64,000 nucleotides of DNA from Cytobacillus pseudoceanisediminis (GCF_023516215.1 NZ_CP097349.1:4864001-4928000); one strand, 5' to 3'. Numbered from the stretch's first letter, positions 36,569 to 47,535 are shown. Program-made: numbers and translations. Notes: generated from the letters alone by a model not told the origin.

Positions 36569-36599
36569 GGCTCCGATCATTCGGAGTCTTTTGTTTTTT
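36569..36599 (+). terminator. Intrinsic terminator of nhaC
   Basis: GGCTCCGA / TCGGAGTC (one G-T pair) with a 4-nt loop and T-rich tail. Confidence 0.82.
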
Positions 36600-36707
36600 G
36601 AAAAAGCGATGATAGGGTAAAGTAAACGGGAGCAATTCCTGTCGTGATTTATGAATAGGGACTTTGAGTTAGTCAAAGAATACATTTTGTTAAAAGGAGA
36701 GATAGTT

Positions 36708-37073
36708 ATGGCAGAACAGACACTTTATGAAAAAGCAGGCGGCGGAGAAGCCATTGAAAAGGTAGTTGATTATTTTTACGAGGAACTGGTATTAAAGGAT
36801 CCGACCGTCAATCAGTTTTTTGAGCATACGGATATGATTAAGCAAAAACGTCATCAATCCAAGTTCATAAGCTATGCATTAGGCGGCCCTAATCAATATT
36901 CAGGCAATTCCATGGCAAAAGCGCATGAGGGTATGAACCTGCAGCCCGAACACTTTAACGCGATTGCCAGGCATCTGCATGGTGCGCTTGCCCATTTTGG
37001 GGTGAATGAGAGGGATATCGATGAAGCTTTGACTCGCGTTGCAGCTCTTAGGGACGATATTCTATACAAATAA
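36708..37073 (+). CDS. glbN: Truncated hemoglobin, group I type
   Basis: 121 residues with the 2-over-2 globin pattern: LYEKAGGGEAIEKVVDYFY, Phe-Tyr at B9/B10, the E helix KRHQSKFISYALGGP and the proximal His in KAHEGMNL. It binds heme and O2 or NO in the cytosol. The ATG at 36708 follows AAAGGAG by 8 bases. A short palindromic terminator overlaps the stop codon. Confidence 0.93.
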   Translation: MAEQTLYEKAGGGEAIEKVVDYFYEELVLKDPTVNQFFEHTDMIKQKRHQSKFISYALGGPNQYSGNSMAKAHEGMNLQPEHFNAIARHLHGALAHFGVNERDIDEALTRVAALRDDILYK

Positions 37074-37098
37074 GCTCCCCAAGGGGAGCTTTTCGTTT
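37072..37098 (+). terminator. Intrinsic terminator of the hemoglobin gene
   Basis: AGCTCCCC AAGG GGAGCT-type palindrome followed by TTTTCGTTTTT. Confidence 0.75.
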
Positions 37099-37102
37099 TT
37101 GT

Positions 37103-37190
37103 TACGCGGAAATTAGGATACACCAGCGGAAAATATCTTTTATCCGCCAAAGAATATAATCACGATAATCAAGTTTTATCGCGTAAAATT
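37103..37190. repeat. Degenerate ~20-bp periodic motif array
   Basis: ACGCGGAAA, AGCGGAAAA, CCGCCAAAG, CACGATAAT and CGCGTAAAA follow each other at spacings of about 17 to 20 bases. The unit is the same type as at 47450-47530. It sits between the hemoglobin and rocR genes. Confidence 0.5.
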
Positions 37191-37233
37191 CATTATATCT
37201 GCGAACAAATTATTCTTCTAACCTCAAGCGGCT

Positions 37234-38658
37234 TCAATCAGCTGTTTCTTTCCTTACTCCGTATTTTCTTAGCCGGTATTGCAGGTTTTGCCGGCTCATG
37301 CCAAGAGATTTTGCGGATTGGGTTATATTATTGCCATGGTGTTTAAGGACCTTCTTTAGATAGTAGGTCTCAGCTTCCTGTATATATTGTTCAAGTGGTT
37401 TAATAGGCTTGTTTTTCTGTATAAGCAAATCCTCCAAATGACCGGTTTCGTTCGGCTCCTCCTTGAATTGAGGCTTATTCCGGAAGTGAAGAGGCAAATG
37501 CACATAGCTGATCGCTTCTTCCTGGTCAATCAGATTCATGGCCCCTTCGATAATATGCTCCAGTTCCCGTACATTGCCCGGCCAATCGTATTGCTCGAAT
37601 TTGCTCATTACTTCTTCATCGATTTCCGCTACATTCATCCCAAAGAGCTGATTGTATTTTTCTATGAAAAATTGTGCAAGATCCCTGATATCCTTTCTTC
37701 TCTCGCGCAGAGGCGGAACAAAGAGGGAAACAACACTTAGCCTGTAATATAAATCTTTTCTCATACGGTCTTCTGAGATAGCATCAATCGGGTCTTCGTT
37801 AATGGTTGCTATAATTCTTACATCTACTGTCCGGTCTTTCGTATCACCGACCCTTCTGACCGTTTTTTCCTGCAAAACTCTCAAAAGCTTTGCCTGCAGG
37901 GATGGATTAAGTGAATTGATTTCATCCAGCAGCAAAGTCCCGCCATTTGCCTGTTCAAACAATCCTGGCCTTTCAATGGAGCCTGTAAATGCCCCTTTCT
38001 TTGTACCAAATAAAAGCCCCTCTATCAGACTGTCCGGAAGAGCAGCGCAATTTTGGGAGATAAATGGTTTTGAAGAGCGGCTGCTGCCATTATGGATGCT
38101 TTGGGCAAAGAGCTCTTTCCCTGTGCCGGTCTCCCCGATAATCAGGACAGAAGAACTTGTCCGGGTTGCTCTTTTGCTCGCTTCAATCACTTCTTGGATC
38201 TCGTCGCTGCTGCCAATAATACTATCGAAAGTATAGCGGGTGTCTCCGCGTTTATTCATATTTTCTCTGATCAGCTTTTCAAGCTTGGTCACATCACGTG
38301 CGATTTCCATAGCGCCAATCTGTTCACCATCTTCCATAATTGGGAAAGTATTATTGATCGTGGTGATTTCCTGCCCCTTATTGTTAAAATAGGTTTGTTT
38401 GGCATTTTTAATTTTGCTGCCATTTTTGAGCGCCTGAAGCAAGGTGCTGTCTTCGTCCTGATTGAAAGAAAATACATCCAGCAGATTTTTATCCAGTACA
38501 TCTTCATAATCCATACCCTCTATTTGGGCCATTTTTTTATTGTAGAATGTTGTTCTTCCTTCCTCATTCACTACATGGACACCAACATCAATTTCATCTA
38601 ATATCCGTTGAAATAACTTGCTTTTCAATTGGAGCTGTTCAAATTCCCTGTGATTCAT
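37234..38658 (-). CDS. rocR: Sigma-54-dependent activator RocR
   Basis: 474 residues. A PAS sensor domain occupies residues 10-130. An AAA+ domain from 145 to 380 has Walker A GETGTGKE, the sigma-54 contact loop as LLFGTKKGAFTGSIERPG (family GAFTGA), Walker B GTLLLDEIN and PLRERRKDI. A Fis-type HTH is at the C terminus (NNITQSAKSLGMSRQNLQYR). In B. subtilis RocR activates arginine and ornithine catabolism with ornithine as inducer. Here it is divergent from rocA-rocD-rocG. Start 38658 is 6 bases after AAGGAG. The family GAFTGA reads GAFTGS, as I recall in some RocR/BkdR relatives. Confidence 0.9.
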   Translation of the reverse strand: MNHREFEQLQLKSKLFQRILDEIDVGVHVVNEEGRTTFYNKKMAQIEGMDYEDVLDKNLLDVFSFNQDEDSTLLQALKNGSKIKNAKQTYFNNKGQEITTINNTFPIMEDGEQIGAMEIARDVTKLEKLIRENMNKRGDTRYTFDSIIGSSDEIQEVIEASKRATRTSSSVLIIGETGTGKELFAQSIHNGSSRSSKPFISQNCAALPDSLIEGLLFGTKKGAFTGSIERPGLFEQANGGTLLLDEINSLNPSLQAKLLRVLQEKTVRRVGDTKDRTVDVRIIATINEDPIDAISEDRMRKDLYYRLSVVSLFVPPLRERRKDIRDLAQFFIEKYNQLFGMNVAEIDEEVMSKFEQYDWPGNVRELEHIIEGAMNLIDQEEAISYVHLPLHFRNKPQFKEEPNETGHLEDLLIQKNKPIKPLEQYIQEAETYYLKKVLKHHGNNITQSAKSLGMSRQNLQYRLRKYGVRKETAD

Positions 38659-38712
38659 TGTGATCTCCTTCACTCGGCAGTTTATTCAATAGTATATACT
38701 AATTCGAATATA

Positions 38713-38729
38713 TGCAATGAAAATTTGCA
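38713..38729. promoter_or_regulatory. Candidate enhancer palindrome in the rocR-rocA intergenic region
   Basis: TGCAA, seven bases, TTGCA: an inverted repeat about 100 bases upstream of the -24/-12 promoter of rocA. Position fits a RocR upstream activating site. Binding is inference. Confidence 0.4.
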
Positions 38730-38812
38730 CCAATAACTATTAGTGATTTAAAAAGGGCAAAAATATTTTGCTTTCAGTTTATGAAAATACTCATTTATCA
38801 GCTTTTTATATT

Positions 38813-38828
38813 TGGCACAGTTCTTGCA
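38813..38828 (+). promoter_or_regulatory. Sigma-54 (-24/-12) promoter of rocA
   Basis: TGGCAC, five bases, TTGCA: a perfect match to the consensus, with GG and GC ten bases apart. It is 48 bases before the rocA ATG and divergent from its activator gene rocR. Confidence 0.9.
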
Positions 38829-38876
38829 TAATAAAATGGTGGATAAAAAACGAATTTATTAAAGGGGGATGGCATC

Positions 38877-40424
38877 ATGGTACAGCCTTACAAACATGAA
38901 CCTTTCACAAATTTTAAAACAGAAGAAAACCGTGAAGCATACTTACTGGGATTAAAAACAGTCGAAAGCTATTTAGGACAGGACTATGACTTATTAATAG
39001 GCGGAGAAAGAATCTCTACTGATGAAAAAATCGTATCCATCAATCCTTCTAATAAAGAAGAAGTAGTTGGCCGTGTTTCAAAGGCAAACCGCGAGCTTGC
39101 GGAAAAAGCAATGCAGGCTGCTGTTGAAGCATTCAAAACATGGAGAAAAGTGAAGCCGGAAACACGCGCAGATGTTTTATTCAAAGCTGCTGCGATTATC
39201 CGCCGCCGCAAGCATGAGTTTTCTGCCCTTTTAACAAAGGAAGCAGGGAAGCCTTGGAACGAGGCAGATGCTGATACTGCGGAAGCCATTGACTTCCTTG
39301 AGTACTATGCACGCCAAATCTTAAAAATCAAAGACGGTGTTCCAGTCAACAGCCGTCCGAACGAATATAACCGTTATGACTACATTCCATTGGGAGTGGG
39401 GATCATCATCTCTCCTTGGAACTTCCCGCTTGCAATCATGGCCGGCACTACTGTTGCCGCGATCGTGGCAGGAAATACAGTCCTATTAAAACCAGCTTCT
39501 ACAACACCGGTTGTGGCTGCGAAATTTGTTGAAGTGATGGAAGAGGCAGGCCTTCCGAAGGGCGTGCTGAACTTTGTACCGGGCAGCGGTGCAGAAGTGG
39601 GCGACTATTTGGTTGACCATAAAGACACTCGCTTCATCTCCTTCACGGGTTCACGCGACGTTGGTCTTCGCATCAACGAACGTGCTTCCAAGCTAAACGA
39701 AGGCCAAATCTGGCTAAAGCGTGTTATCGCTGAAATGGGCGGTAAGGACACAATCGTTGTGGACAAAGAAGCAGACCTTGAATTGGCAGCTACTTCAATC
39801 GTTGCCTCTGCTTTCGGATTCTCCGGCCAGAAGTGCTCTGCATGTTCACGTGCGGTTGTAGTAGAAGATGTATACGATCAGGTTCTTAACCGTGTGGTGG
39901 AACTGACTAACGAATTAACGCAGGGCAATCCTGAAGACCAGAGCAATTACATGGGTCCAGTGATTGACCAGGGCGCATTTGACAAGATCATGAGCTACAT
40001 CGAAATCGGCAAAGAAGAAGGCAAGCTGATGACTGGCGGAGAAGGAGACAGCTCGAAAGGCTTCTTCATCAAGCCGACAGTATTCGCAGACCTTGCCCCG
40101 GATGCACGCTTAATGCAGGAAGAGATCTTTGGACCTGTCGTTGGCTTCACAAAGGCAAAAGATTTCGATCATGCGCTTGAAATCGCCAACAACACCGAGT
40201 ACGGCTTAACAGGTGCTGTGATCACACAGAACCGTGAGCACATCCAAAAAGCGCGCGAAGACTTCCATGTTGGAAACTTATACTTCAACCGCGGCTGTAC
40301 AGGCGCGATTGTTGGATACCAGCCATTCGGCGGATTCAACATGTCAGGAACTGACTCCAAGGCGGGCGGCCCTGACTACATTCTTCTGCACATGCAGGCG
40401 AAGACTACTTCTGAAATGTACTAA
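38877..40424 (+). CDS. rocA: 1-pyrroline-5-carboxylate dehydrogenase
   Basis: 515 residues, the usual length. It oxidises pyrroline-5-carboxylate (glutamate semialdehyde) to glutamate with NAD. The aldehyde dehydrogenase motifs are [11 protein letters not shown] near 172, the FTGSRDVG cofactor loop, the catalytic Glu in [12 protein letters not shown] and the catalytic Cys in [13 protein letters not shown]. It is first in the sigma-54/RocR-controlled cluster. The ribosome site AAAGGGGG is 8 bases upstream. No break. Confidence 0.97.
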   Translation: MVQPYKHEPFTNFKTEENREAYLLGLKTVESYLGQDYDLLIGGERISTDEKIVSINPSNKEEVVGRVSKANRELAEKAMQAAVEAFKTWRKVKPETRADVLFKAAAIIRRRKHEFSALLTKEAGKPWNEADADTAEAIDFLEYYARQILKIKDGVPVNSRPNEYNRYDYIPLGVGIIISPWNFPLAIMAGTTVAAIVAGNTVLLKPASTTPVVAAKFVEVMEEAGLPKGVLNFVPGSGAEVGDYLVDHKDTRFISFTGSRDVGLRINERASKLNEGQIWLKRVIAEMGGKDTIVVDKEADLELAATSIVASAFGFSGQKCSACSRAVVVEDVYDQVLNRVVELTNELTQGNPEDQSNYMGPVIDQGAFDKIMSYIEIGKEEGKLMTGGEGDSSKGFFIKPTVFADLAPDARLMQEEIFGPVVGFTKAKDFDHALEIANNTEYGLTGAVITQNREHIQKAREDFHVGNLYFNRGCTGAIVGYQPFGGFNMSGTDSKAGGPDYILLHMQAKTTSEMY

Positions 40425-40433
40425 GACTTGTAA

Positions 40434-40468
40434 AGCATGCACAGGATTTTTCATATCCTGTGCATGCT
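40434..40468. other. Strong hairpin between rocA and rocD
   Basis: A perfect 14-bp stem AGCATGCACAGGAT / ATCCTGTGCATGCT with a 7-nt loop. No T run follows, so it may be an mRNA-stabilising or processing element rather than an efficient terminator. rocD has its own gap of 77 bases after it. Confidence 0.7.
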
Positions 40469-40545
40469 AAAACCCTAAATAGTTTAAAGAAGAATAGCTT
40501 AACGTTACAATATAAAGGACTATTCTGAAAAAGGAGGAATTTTAA

Positions 40546-41745
40546 TTGACTGAAGCGACAAAATCACATTCACTAATCGAACAAACTGAAAAATACGGTG
40601 CAAACAACTATCACCCGCTTCCAATCGTTATTTCGAAAGCGGAAGGTGTCTGGGTGGAAGATCCTGAAGGCAATAAATACATGGATATGCTAAGTGCTTA
40701 TTCAGCAGTAAACCAGGGGCACCGCCATCCAAAAATCATCCAGGCGCTGAAGGATCAGGCTGACCGCGTAACGCTAACTTCCCGTGCTTTCCATAACGAT
40801 CAGCTGGGGCCTTGGTATGAAATGATCTGTGAACTGACAAATAAAGAAATGGCCCTTCCGATGAACACTGGTGCGGAAGCGGTTGAAACGGCAATCAAAG
40901 CTGCACGCCGCTGGGCTTATGATGTAAAAGGCGTGGCAGATAACCAGGCAGAGATCATTGCTTGTATAGGTAACTTCCATGGCCGTACAATGACAGCGGT
41001 TTCGCTTTCTTCTGAAGAAGAATATAAGCGGGGCTTCGGACCTATGCTTCCAGGCATTAAGCTGATTCCTTACGGAGATCTTGACGCTCTTAAAGAAGCA
41101 ATCACTGAGAATACGGCGGCTTTCTTAATTGAGCCAATCCAAGGTGAAGCTGGAATTGTGATTCCTCCGGAAGGCTTCCTGAAAAAAGCATATGAAACTT
41201 GTAAGGAAAACAATGTATTATTCATTGCAGATGAAATTCAGGCTGGCCTTGCGCGTTCCGGAAAAATGTTTGCATGCGAATGGGAAGATGTAGATCCTGA
41301 CATGTTCATTTTAGGGAAAGCGCTTGGTGGAGGAGTATTCCCGATTTCATGCGTAGTTGCGAATAAAGATGTTCTTGGGGTATTTAATCCTGGATCACAT
41401 GGTTCAACATTTGGAGGAAACCCAATGGCTTGTGCCGTATCTGTTGCTTCCATGAACGTATTGGTTGAAGAAAAGCTGGCAGACCGTTCCCTTAAACTGG
41501 GCGACTATTTCATGAGCAAATTAAAAGAAATTAATAATCCGGTTATTAAAGAAGTGCGCGGCCGCGGCTTATTTATCGGTGTTGAGCTGAATGAGCCAGC
41601 TCGCAAATATTGTGAAGAGCTTAAAGAACAAGGATTGCTTTGCAAAGAAACGCATGACACGGTTATTCGTTTTGCCCCTCCTTTAGTCATTTCTGAAGAA
41701 GAGCTTGATTGGGCAATTGAAAGAATCAATAAAGTATTAAGCTAA
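40546..41745 (+). CDS. rocD: Ornithine aminotransferase
   Basis: 399 residues. A class III PLP aminotransferase that converts ornithine and 2-oxoglutarate to glutamate semialdehyde and glutamate. It has [15 protein letters not shown] near 48, [16 protein letters not shown], and the PLP-lysine segment [13 protein letters not shown] near 255. The TTG start at 40546 follows AAGGAGG by 9 bases. Product goes directly to RocA, which is encoded just upstream. Confidence 0.96.
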   Translation: MTEATKSHSLIEQTEKYGANNYHPLPIVISKAEGVWVEDPEGNKYMDMLSAYSAVNQGHRHPKIIQALKDQADRVTLTSRAFHNDQLGPWYEMICELTNKEMALPMNTGAEAVETAIKAARRWAYDVKGVADNQAEIIACIGNFHGRTMTAVSLSSEEEYKRGFGPMLPGIKLIPYGDLDALKEAITENTAAFLIEPIQGEAGIVIPPEGFLKKAYETCKENNVLFIADEIQAGLARSGKMFACEWEDVDPDMFILGKALGGGVFPISCVVANKDVLGVFNPGSHGSTFGGNPMACAVSVASMNVLVEEKLADRSLKLGDYFMSKLKEINNPVIKEVRGRGLFIGVELNEPARKYCEELKEQGLLCKETHDTVIRFAPPLVISEEELDWAIERINKVLS

Positions 41746-41850
41746 TACAATTATACGGACAGTTGGCCCTTGTGTCTGAATTTGTGATGCAGGGCCGCCG
41801 GTTATGGAGTATTGCTGTAATTTTCCTAAATATTAAAATCAAGAGGTGCC

Positions 41851-43139
41851 ATGATGGGAGCTGCAGGAGTAGCTGGTAAAGAAACTGAACAAAAAATGGA
41901 AGAGTCTTTAAATTTATTTACTTCAACTCAAGTTGTGATCAAAGAAGCTTTGAACAAGCTCGGCTATGCAGATGAGATGTATGAGCTGCTGAAAGAGCCG
42001 CTGAGGATGCTCACGGTAAGAATCCCGATAAGGATGGATGACGGGTCGACAAAAATTTTCACCGGCTACAGATCACAGCATAATGATGCGGTAGGACCGA
42101 CAAAGGGCGGTGTCCGTTTTCATCCTGAAGTAAATGATGATGAAGTAAAAGCTTTATCCATGTGGATGAGTTTAAAGTGCGGAATTGTGGATCTTCCTTA
42201 TGGAGGGGGAAAGGCGGCATCATTTGTGATCCCCGTTCCATGTCAATGGGAGAGCTGGAACGCTTAAGCCGAGGATATGTAAGGGCAATCAGCCAGATCG
42301 TTGGCCCTACAAAAGATATACCTGCTCCGGATGTTTATACGAATTCACAGATCATGGCCTGGATGATGGATGAATACAGCCGACTCCGTGAGTATGATTC
42401 TCCCGGATTTATCACAGGCAAGCCGCTTGTTCTCGGCGGGTCGCAAGGAAGGGAAAAGGCAACTGCACAGGGTGTAGTGATCTGCATTGAGGAAGCTGCG
42501 AAAAAGCGCGGCATTTCCATTGAAGGAGCACGTGTGGCTGTTCAGGGGTTTGGAAATGCAGGAAGCTTCCTGGCAAAATTCATGCATGATGCAGGCGCTA
42601 AAGTGGTCGCCATTTCAGATGCTTATGGTGCTCTATATGATCCAAATGGCCTGGATATTGATTACCTTCTTGATAGGCGCGATAGCTTTGGAACGGTAAC
42701 GACCCTTTTCGATAACACTTTGACAAACGAAGAATTGCTTGAACTGGATTGCGATATCCTGGTTCCTGCGGCTGTGTCCAATCAGATTACCGCTGCAAAC
42801 GCCCATAATATTAAAGCTTCCATCATAGTAGAGGCAGCAAATGGCCCAACCACTCTTGAAGCGACAAAAATTCTTTCAGACCGGGGAATCCTGCTTGTTC
42901 CTGATGTGTTAGCCAGTTCAGGCGGTGTGACGGTATCCTATTTCGAATGGGTACAGAACAATCAGGGGTACTATTGGACTGAAGAGGAAGTTACAGAAAA
43001 GCTGAAAAAAGTGCTTGTTCAAGCTTTCGATAATGTTTATCAGACTTCACAGCAAAGAAAAGTAAATATGCGTCTTGCTGCCTACATGGTCGGCGCGAGA
43101 AAAATGTCTGAAGCATCCCGCTTCAGAGGCTGGGTGTAA
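41851..43139 (+). CDS. rocG: NAD-specific glutamate dehydrogenase RocG, frameshifted
   Basis: About 429 residues after repair, closely like B. subtilis RocG. Substrate domain: [20 protein letters not shown]. The catalytic Lys segment is [20 protein letters not shown], and the dinucleotide domain has [10 protein letters not shown]. The first frame runs into an early stop at 42267. One more G in the G5 run at 42205-42209 restores [13 protein letters not shown]. It converts glutamate to 2-oxoglutarate and ammonia, the last step of the arginine/ornithine/proline route. ATG 41851 or 41854 can serve the AGAGGTG site. A GGCCCT / AGGGCC stem (41767-41794) precedes it. Confidence 0.93.
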
Positions 43140-43165
43140 TTCGGTAATCGATATATAAAACAAAA

Positions 43166-43197
43166 AAATCCTTGCACACAATGTGCAAGGATTTTTT
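43166..43197. terminator. Bidirectional terminator between rocG and yuzA
   Basis: A perfect 13-bp stem AAATCCTTGCACA / TGTGCAAGGATTT with a 3-nt loop and T6. Confidence 0.9.
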
Positions 43198-43204
43198 GCA
43201 TGCA

Positions 43205-43438
43205 TTAACGGGTTGGCCTTGCTTCAGGTTCTCTTTCCAGCTCTTCATTTGGTTTGAAGAGAAGCCCCAGATTGATTAAGCCCGCAATGCCCACAAGACC
43301 GTATATTATTCTTGAAAGGGCTGAATCCTGACCGCCAAAGATAGCTGCCACAAGATCAAATTGGAAGAATCCGATTAAACCCCAGTTAATAGCGCCAATA
43401 ATTGTTAGAACCAGTGCAATACGCTGTATGCCACTCAT
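43205..43438 (-). CDS. yuzA: YuzA-type DUF378 membrane protein
   Basis: 77 residues with two membrane helices and the DUF378 pattern RIALVLTIIGAINWGLIGFF, then LSRIIYGLVGIAGLINL. Function unknown. The ATG at 43438 follows AAGGAGG by 6 bases; the longer frame has no site. It is divergent from yugJ. Confidence 0.88.
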   Translation of the reverse strand: MSGIQRIALVLTIIGAINWGLIGFFQFDLVAAIFGGQDSALSRIIYGLVGIAGLINLGLLFKPNEELEREPEARPTR

Positions 43439-43635
43439 GATGTTTCCTCCTTGTAGTATAGGTTCACTATTATGTTGCTGCACGGAAATAAAAAATATTC
43501 ATCGTAATAATCGTTAAGAGCCATAATGAAAAAGATGATCTGAGAACCGGCATATATAATGTCCGCCTTTCGAATCGTACTTTTTGCATTAGCTGAAAAT
43601 TTGAAAGATAATGATGTGGAAAAGGAGATGGTGAT

Positions 43636-44799
43636 ATGCAAAATTTTACCTTTTATAATCCGACTAAATTAATTTTTGGGAAAGATCAGCTCTCCCAATT
43701 GCAGACTGAAATTCCGCAGTATGGCAAGAAGGTTCTTATTGTGTATGGCGGGGGAAGCATTAAGCGCAATGGTTTATATGATAAAGTGAAGGAACAGCTT
43801 CATGAAATTGGGGCTGAAGTATTTGAACTATCAGGCGTTGAGCCTAATCCAAGAATTTCCACTGTCCGCAAAGGCGTTGAAATCTGCAAAACTGAAGGCA
43901 TTGATTTCCTGCTGGCAGTTGGAGGCGGGAGTGTAATTGACTGCACAAAAGCTATCGCAGCTGGTGCCAAATATGATGGCGATGCCTGGGATTTAGTCAT
44001 CAAGAAAGCATTTGCTGCAAAAGCTCTGCCGTTTGGAACCGTTCTTACACTAGCGGCAACCGGTTCTGAAATGAATGCAGGATCTGTAATTACAAACTGG
44101 GAAACAAACGAAAAATATGGCTGGGGCAGTCCTGTGACTTTCCCTAAATTTTCAATCCTTGACCCTGTTAATACGTTCACGGTGCCAAGGAATCAGACGG
44201 TATATGGAATTGTGGACATGATGTCCCATGTACTGGAGCATTACTTCCATCTTGAAGAAAATACCGATTTTCAGGATCGCATGTGTGAATCCCTGCTGAT
44301 TACCATTATGGAAGCAGCTCCTAAGCTCCTTGAAGACCTTGAAAGCTACGAGCATCGTGCTTCCATCTTATATTCCGGCACAATGGCATTGAACGGTATT
44401 CTGAATATGGGCTACCGGGGAGACTGGGCTACACATAACATCGAGCATGCTGTATCTGCCGTTTATGATATTCCTCATGGCGGGGGTCTGGCCATTCTGT
44501 TCCCGAACTGGATGAAGCATAATCTGAACGTGAAGCCTGAGCGATTCAAGCAGCTGGCTATCCGTGTATTTAACGTGGATCCGGCAGGAAAAACAGATGA
44601 GGAGACTGCGCTTGAAGGCATTGAAAAGCTTCGTGAATTCTGGAACAGCATTGGTGCACCTTCACGCCTGGCTGATTATGATATTGATGACAGCAAGATC
44701 GAATTGATGGCAGACAAAGCGACTGTCAACGGAGAATTCGGCAATTTCTCGAAATTAAATCATGATGACGTGGTTTCAATCTACCGCGCTTCTTTATAA
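43636..44799 (+). CDS. yugJ: Iron-containing alcohol dehydrogenase (YugJ-type)
   Basis: 387 residues of the group III alcohol dehydrogenase family: [17 protein letters not shown] near the start, [12 protein letters not shown] near 97, and metal-ligand His residues in [11 protein letters not shown] and [19 protein letters not shown]. Relatives are NADPH-dependent butanol dehydrogenases. Start follows AAGGAGATG. B. subtilis yugJ is likewise close to pgi and yugI. Confidence 0.92.
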   Translation: MQNFTFYNPTKLIFGKDQLSQLQTEIPQYGKKVLIVYGGGSIKRNGLYDKVKEQLHEIGAEVFELSGVEPNPRISTVRKGVEICKTEGIDFLLAVGGGSVIDCTKAIAAGAKYDGDAWDLVIKKAFAAKALPFGTVLTLAATGSEMNAGSVITNWETNEKYGWGSPVTFPKFSILDPVNTFTVPRNQTVYGIVDMMSHVLEHYFHLEENTDFQDRMCESLLITIMEAAPKLLEDLESYEHRASILYSGTMALNGILNMGYRGDWATHNIEHAVSAVYDIPHGGGLAILFPNWMKHNLNVKPERFKQLAIRVFNVDPAGKTDEETALEGIEKLREFWNSIGAPSRLADYDIDDSKIELMADKATVNGEFGNFSKLNHDDVVSIYRASL

Positions 44800-44809
44800 A
44801 TATCAGGCT

Positions 44810-44836
44810 GGACTCTGCCAAAGCAGAGTCCTTTTA
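44810..44836 (+). terminator. Intrinsic terminator of yugJ
   Basis: A perfect 9-bp stem GGACTCTGC / GCAGAGTCC with a 4-nt loop and T4. The region after it, to 45013, holds a short CGCCGAAAA / GCGCGTAAAA motif pair and the pgi promoter region. Confidence 0.82.
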
Positions 44837-45013
44837 CAATTTTCGCCGAAAAATGACAATCACCTTTTGCGCGTAAAAAATATGTCAAAATTGGACACGC
44901 TTACATTAGAGGATGATTCTTGATTAACTTTAAGGCTTTCGTTAAAGTGGTATAAGGATGACAGCCAGAATTACTGAAGGCTGTTTAAATTTGAGAAAAA
45001 TTGGAGGACATTC

Positions 45014-46356
45014 ATGACACACGTTCGTTTTGATTACGCAAAAGCACTTCCTTTTTTGGCGAACATGAAATTACATATCTGCAGGATGCCGTGAAGGTAG
45101 CCCATCACTCCCTTCATGAACAAACTGGAGCTGGCAGTGACTTTTTAGGCTGGATCGATTTGCCTGCAAACTACGACAAAGAAGAGTTTTCCCGCATTCA
45201 AAAAGCTGCTGAGAAAATTAAAAGCGATTCCGATGTTCTTATCGTCATTGGAATTGGAGGTTCCTATCTTGGAGCGCGTGCGGCTATTGAAATGCTTCAG
45301 CACAGTTTCTATAATGCACTTCCAAAAGAAAAGCGCGGCACTCCGCAGGTATTATTTGCCGGCAACAATATTAGTTCCGCTTATATGAAGGATTTAATGG
45401 ACCTTCTTGACGGCAAAGATTGGTCCATCAATGTTATCTCAAAATCAGGCACAACAACTGAGCCTGCATTGGCTTTCCGTATTTTCCGCAAAATGCTGGA
45501 AGAGAAATATGGTGTGGAAGAAGCGCGTAAACGAATCTATGCTACAACCGATAAAGCAAGAGGCGCTCTAAAGACTCTTGCGACAGAAGAAGGCTATGAG
45601 TCATTTATTATTCCGGATGACGTAGGAGGCCGCTATTCAGTCCTTACAGCAGTTGGTCTTTTGCCGATTGCTGTCAGCGGTGCAAACATTGAAGATATGA
45701 TGAGCGGTGCTGCACAGGCACGCGAAGACTTCAGCAAATCTGAGCTTCAGGAGAATGCAGCATACCAGTACGCAGCGGTCCGCAATGTTCTTTATAACAA
45801 AGGCAAAACGATTGAAATGCTGATCAACTACGAACCAGGACTTCAATATTTTGCAGAGTGGTGGAAGCAGCTGTTTGGTGAAAGTGAAGGAAAAGATCAG
45901 AAAGGAATTTTCCCTTCTTCAGCAAATTTCTCCACTGACCTTCATTCATTAGGCCAGTATGTGCAGGAAGGCCGCCGGGACCTTTTCGAAACGGTTATCA
46001 AGGTGGAAGAATCACGCCATGAGCTTACCATTAAAGAAGCAGAGAATGATCTTGATGGCCTGAACTATCTTGCGGGTGAGACTGTCGACTTTGTAAATAA
46101 CAAAGCCTTTGAGGGGACAATGCTTGCACACACAGACGGCGGAGTGCCAAACCTGATCGTATCCATACCAAAAATGGATGCCTACACATTTGGCTACCTG
46201 GTTTACTTCTTTGAAAAAGCCTGTGCAATGAGCGGCTACCTGCTGGGAGTGAATCCGTTCGACCAGCCTGGAGTAGAAGCATATAAAGTGAACATGTTCG
46301 CTCTGTTAGGAAAACCAGGATTTGAAGAGAAAAAGCTGAACTTGAAAAGAGATTAA
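45014..46356 (+). CDS. pgi: Glucose-6-phosphate isomerase, frameshifted near the start
   Basis: About 448 residues after repair. It interconverts glucose-6-phosphate and fructose-6-phosphate. The start [14 protein letters not shown] at 45014 has TTGGAGG upstream. The frame breaks in the T6 run at 45052-45057; one more T gives [20 protein letters not shown] and continues in the long frame. The PGI signatures [26 protein letters not shown] and the C-terminal [14 protein letters not shown] are intact. Because this is central metabolism, a real null allele is unlikely. Confidence 0.96.
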
Positions 46357-47343
46357 AGTAATAGTGAAAAGCGTCTGCCTGCGGGTGGGCGTTTTTTTAT
46401 TGAAGAAAGTAAATTCTGCCTTTTTTTAGTGCCTGAACTGGGCATTACAGACAGAAGTCGAGATGCGGTATCTTCAGAAGCTAAATGAAGGAAGGCTCTG
46501 GCTTGCTTGTTTGATATAGCAGGACTAATCAGAAGAAGATAAAGCGGGCAGATGAGCTTTCTTATTCTTACACCCGCACTGGGGGCACAGCCAATCTCCA
46601 TGGATCCGCCGCATGGGGAAAATAAGACAGCTTGGGCATAGAACACCACTAATAATTTCTTGAGAAGAGATATTGTAATGGTCCAAGACATTTAAAAATC
46701 CAGGTACATGGTTTATAACCAGTGCTCTCGGAATCTTTTTAATCTGTCGAGATGTAATAACTTCTATAGGATAACTTTGTTTGAAGAACTTAATTTTTTC
46801 AATAAGGTGTTCGATGTGAATAACGCGAAATGGAACATGTGAGCTATCTGCAGAAGTTTTCAGGATAGTAGAGGGGCTGCTTATGCCAATTAGATATTCT
46901 ATTGGTATATCGGCTGCTAAGTTTTGGATTAACCATGTTTTTAATTGTGTTTTCTGGCGCTTGGCTTGTATAAGAGGATTAGGGAAGCCTTCTTCTTTTT
47001 CATTCCGAGTTCTTATGAACTGATTAAAGGTCTCATCGAAAAGGAGGGTTCCAAGGATATTTTTCACTTCAATAATTAAAGCGAAGTATGGGGAAAGAAT
47101 GAGGGTGTCGATTTGAAAATAAGTGCTTCCATTAAAAAGCCTTAAATCATGCAGGATAGTAAATTCCTTATCAGGCAGGTGACTTAAATAATAATCCAGC
47201 GACTGTTCCCCTCGATAACTGACTCTTCTTTTAGCTAAATCACCTTCTATAGTTGATCTCTGTGGATGAGCAGCTGGGATTCGCCTGATTAGGGCCTCGT
47301 TCTGTCGGATTCTGATAGGTATTAAACGATTTTTTATTATCAA
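46353..47343 (-). CDS. Second NERD-domain protein with zinc ribbon, frameshifted
   Basis: About 330 residues after repair. The NERD domain is at roughly 40-150: [20 protein letters not shown], the Asp in [10 protein letters not shown] and Glu-x-Lys in IIEVKNILG. The zinc ribbon (CPSC and CPQCGC) is near 245-265. The given frame stops at 46525. Dropping one base near 46546 joins it to [20 protein letters not shown], a plausible C-terminal helix domain. The TTG start at 47343 follows GGAGTG by 9 bases. It meets pgi tail to tail. Paralogue of the 27.9-kb gene, with diverged sequence. The exact 3' end is uncertain. Confidence 0.78.
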
Positions 47344-47444
47344 ATAGGTTTCACTCCTTTCTAAGTAATGATAATTCCGCTTTTAAGAATGGAATTCCTT
47401 CTTTCCAAAAACGAAAATAGCACTTAACCGCAAAAACCTTAATA

Positions 47445-47535
47445 ATTTCCGCGAGATTTTACATATATCCGCGACACAGATTTATCCGCGATTTTCTGCA
47501 GATAATCGCGAAAACTAAATTATATTCGCGAAACC
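47445..47535. repeat. ~20-bp periodic CGCG motif array
   Basis: CGCG cores at 47450, 47470, 47487, 47507 and 47527, each inside TCCGCGA or TCGCGAA, at spacings of 20, 17, 20 and 20 bases. It lies upstream of the second NERD gene. The rest of 47344-47618 shows only AT-rich sequence with related fragments. Confidence 0.6.
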
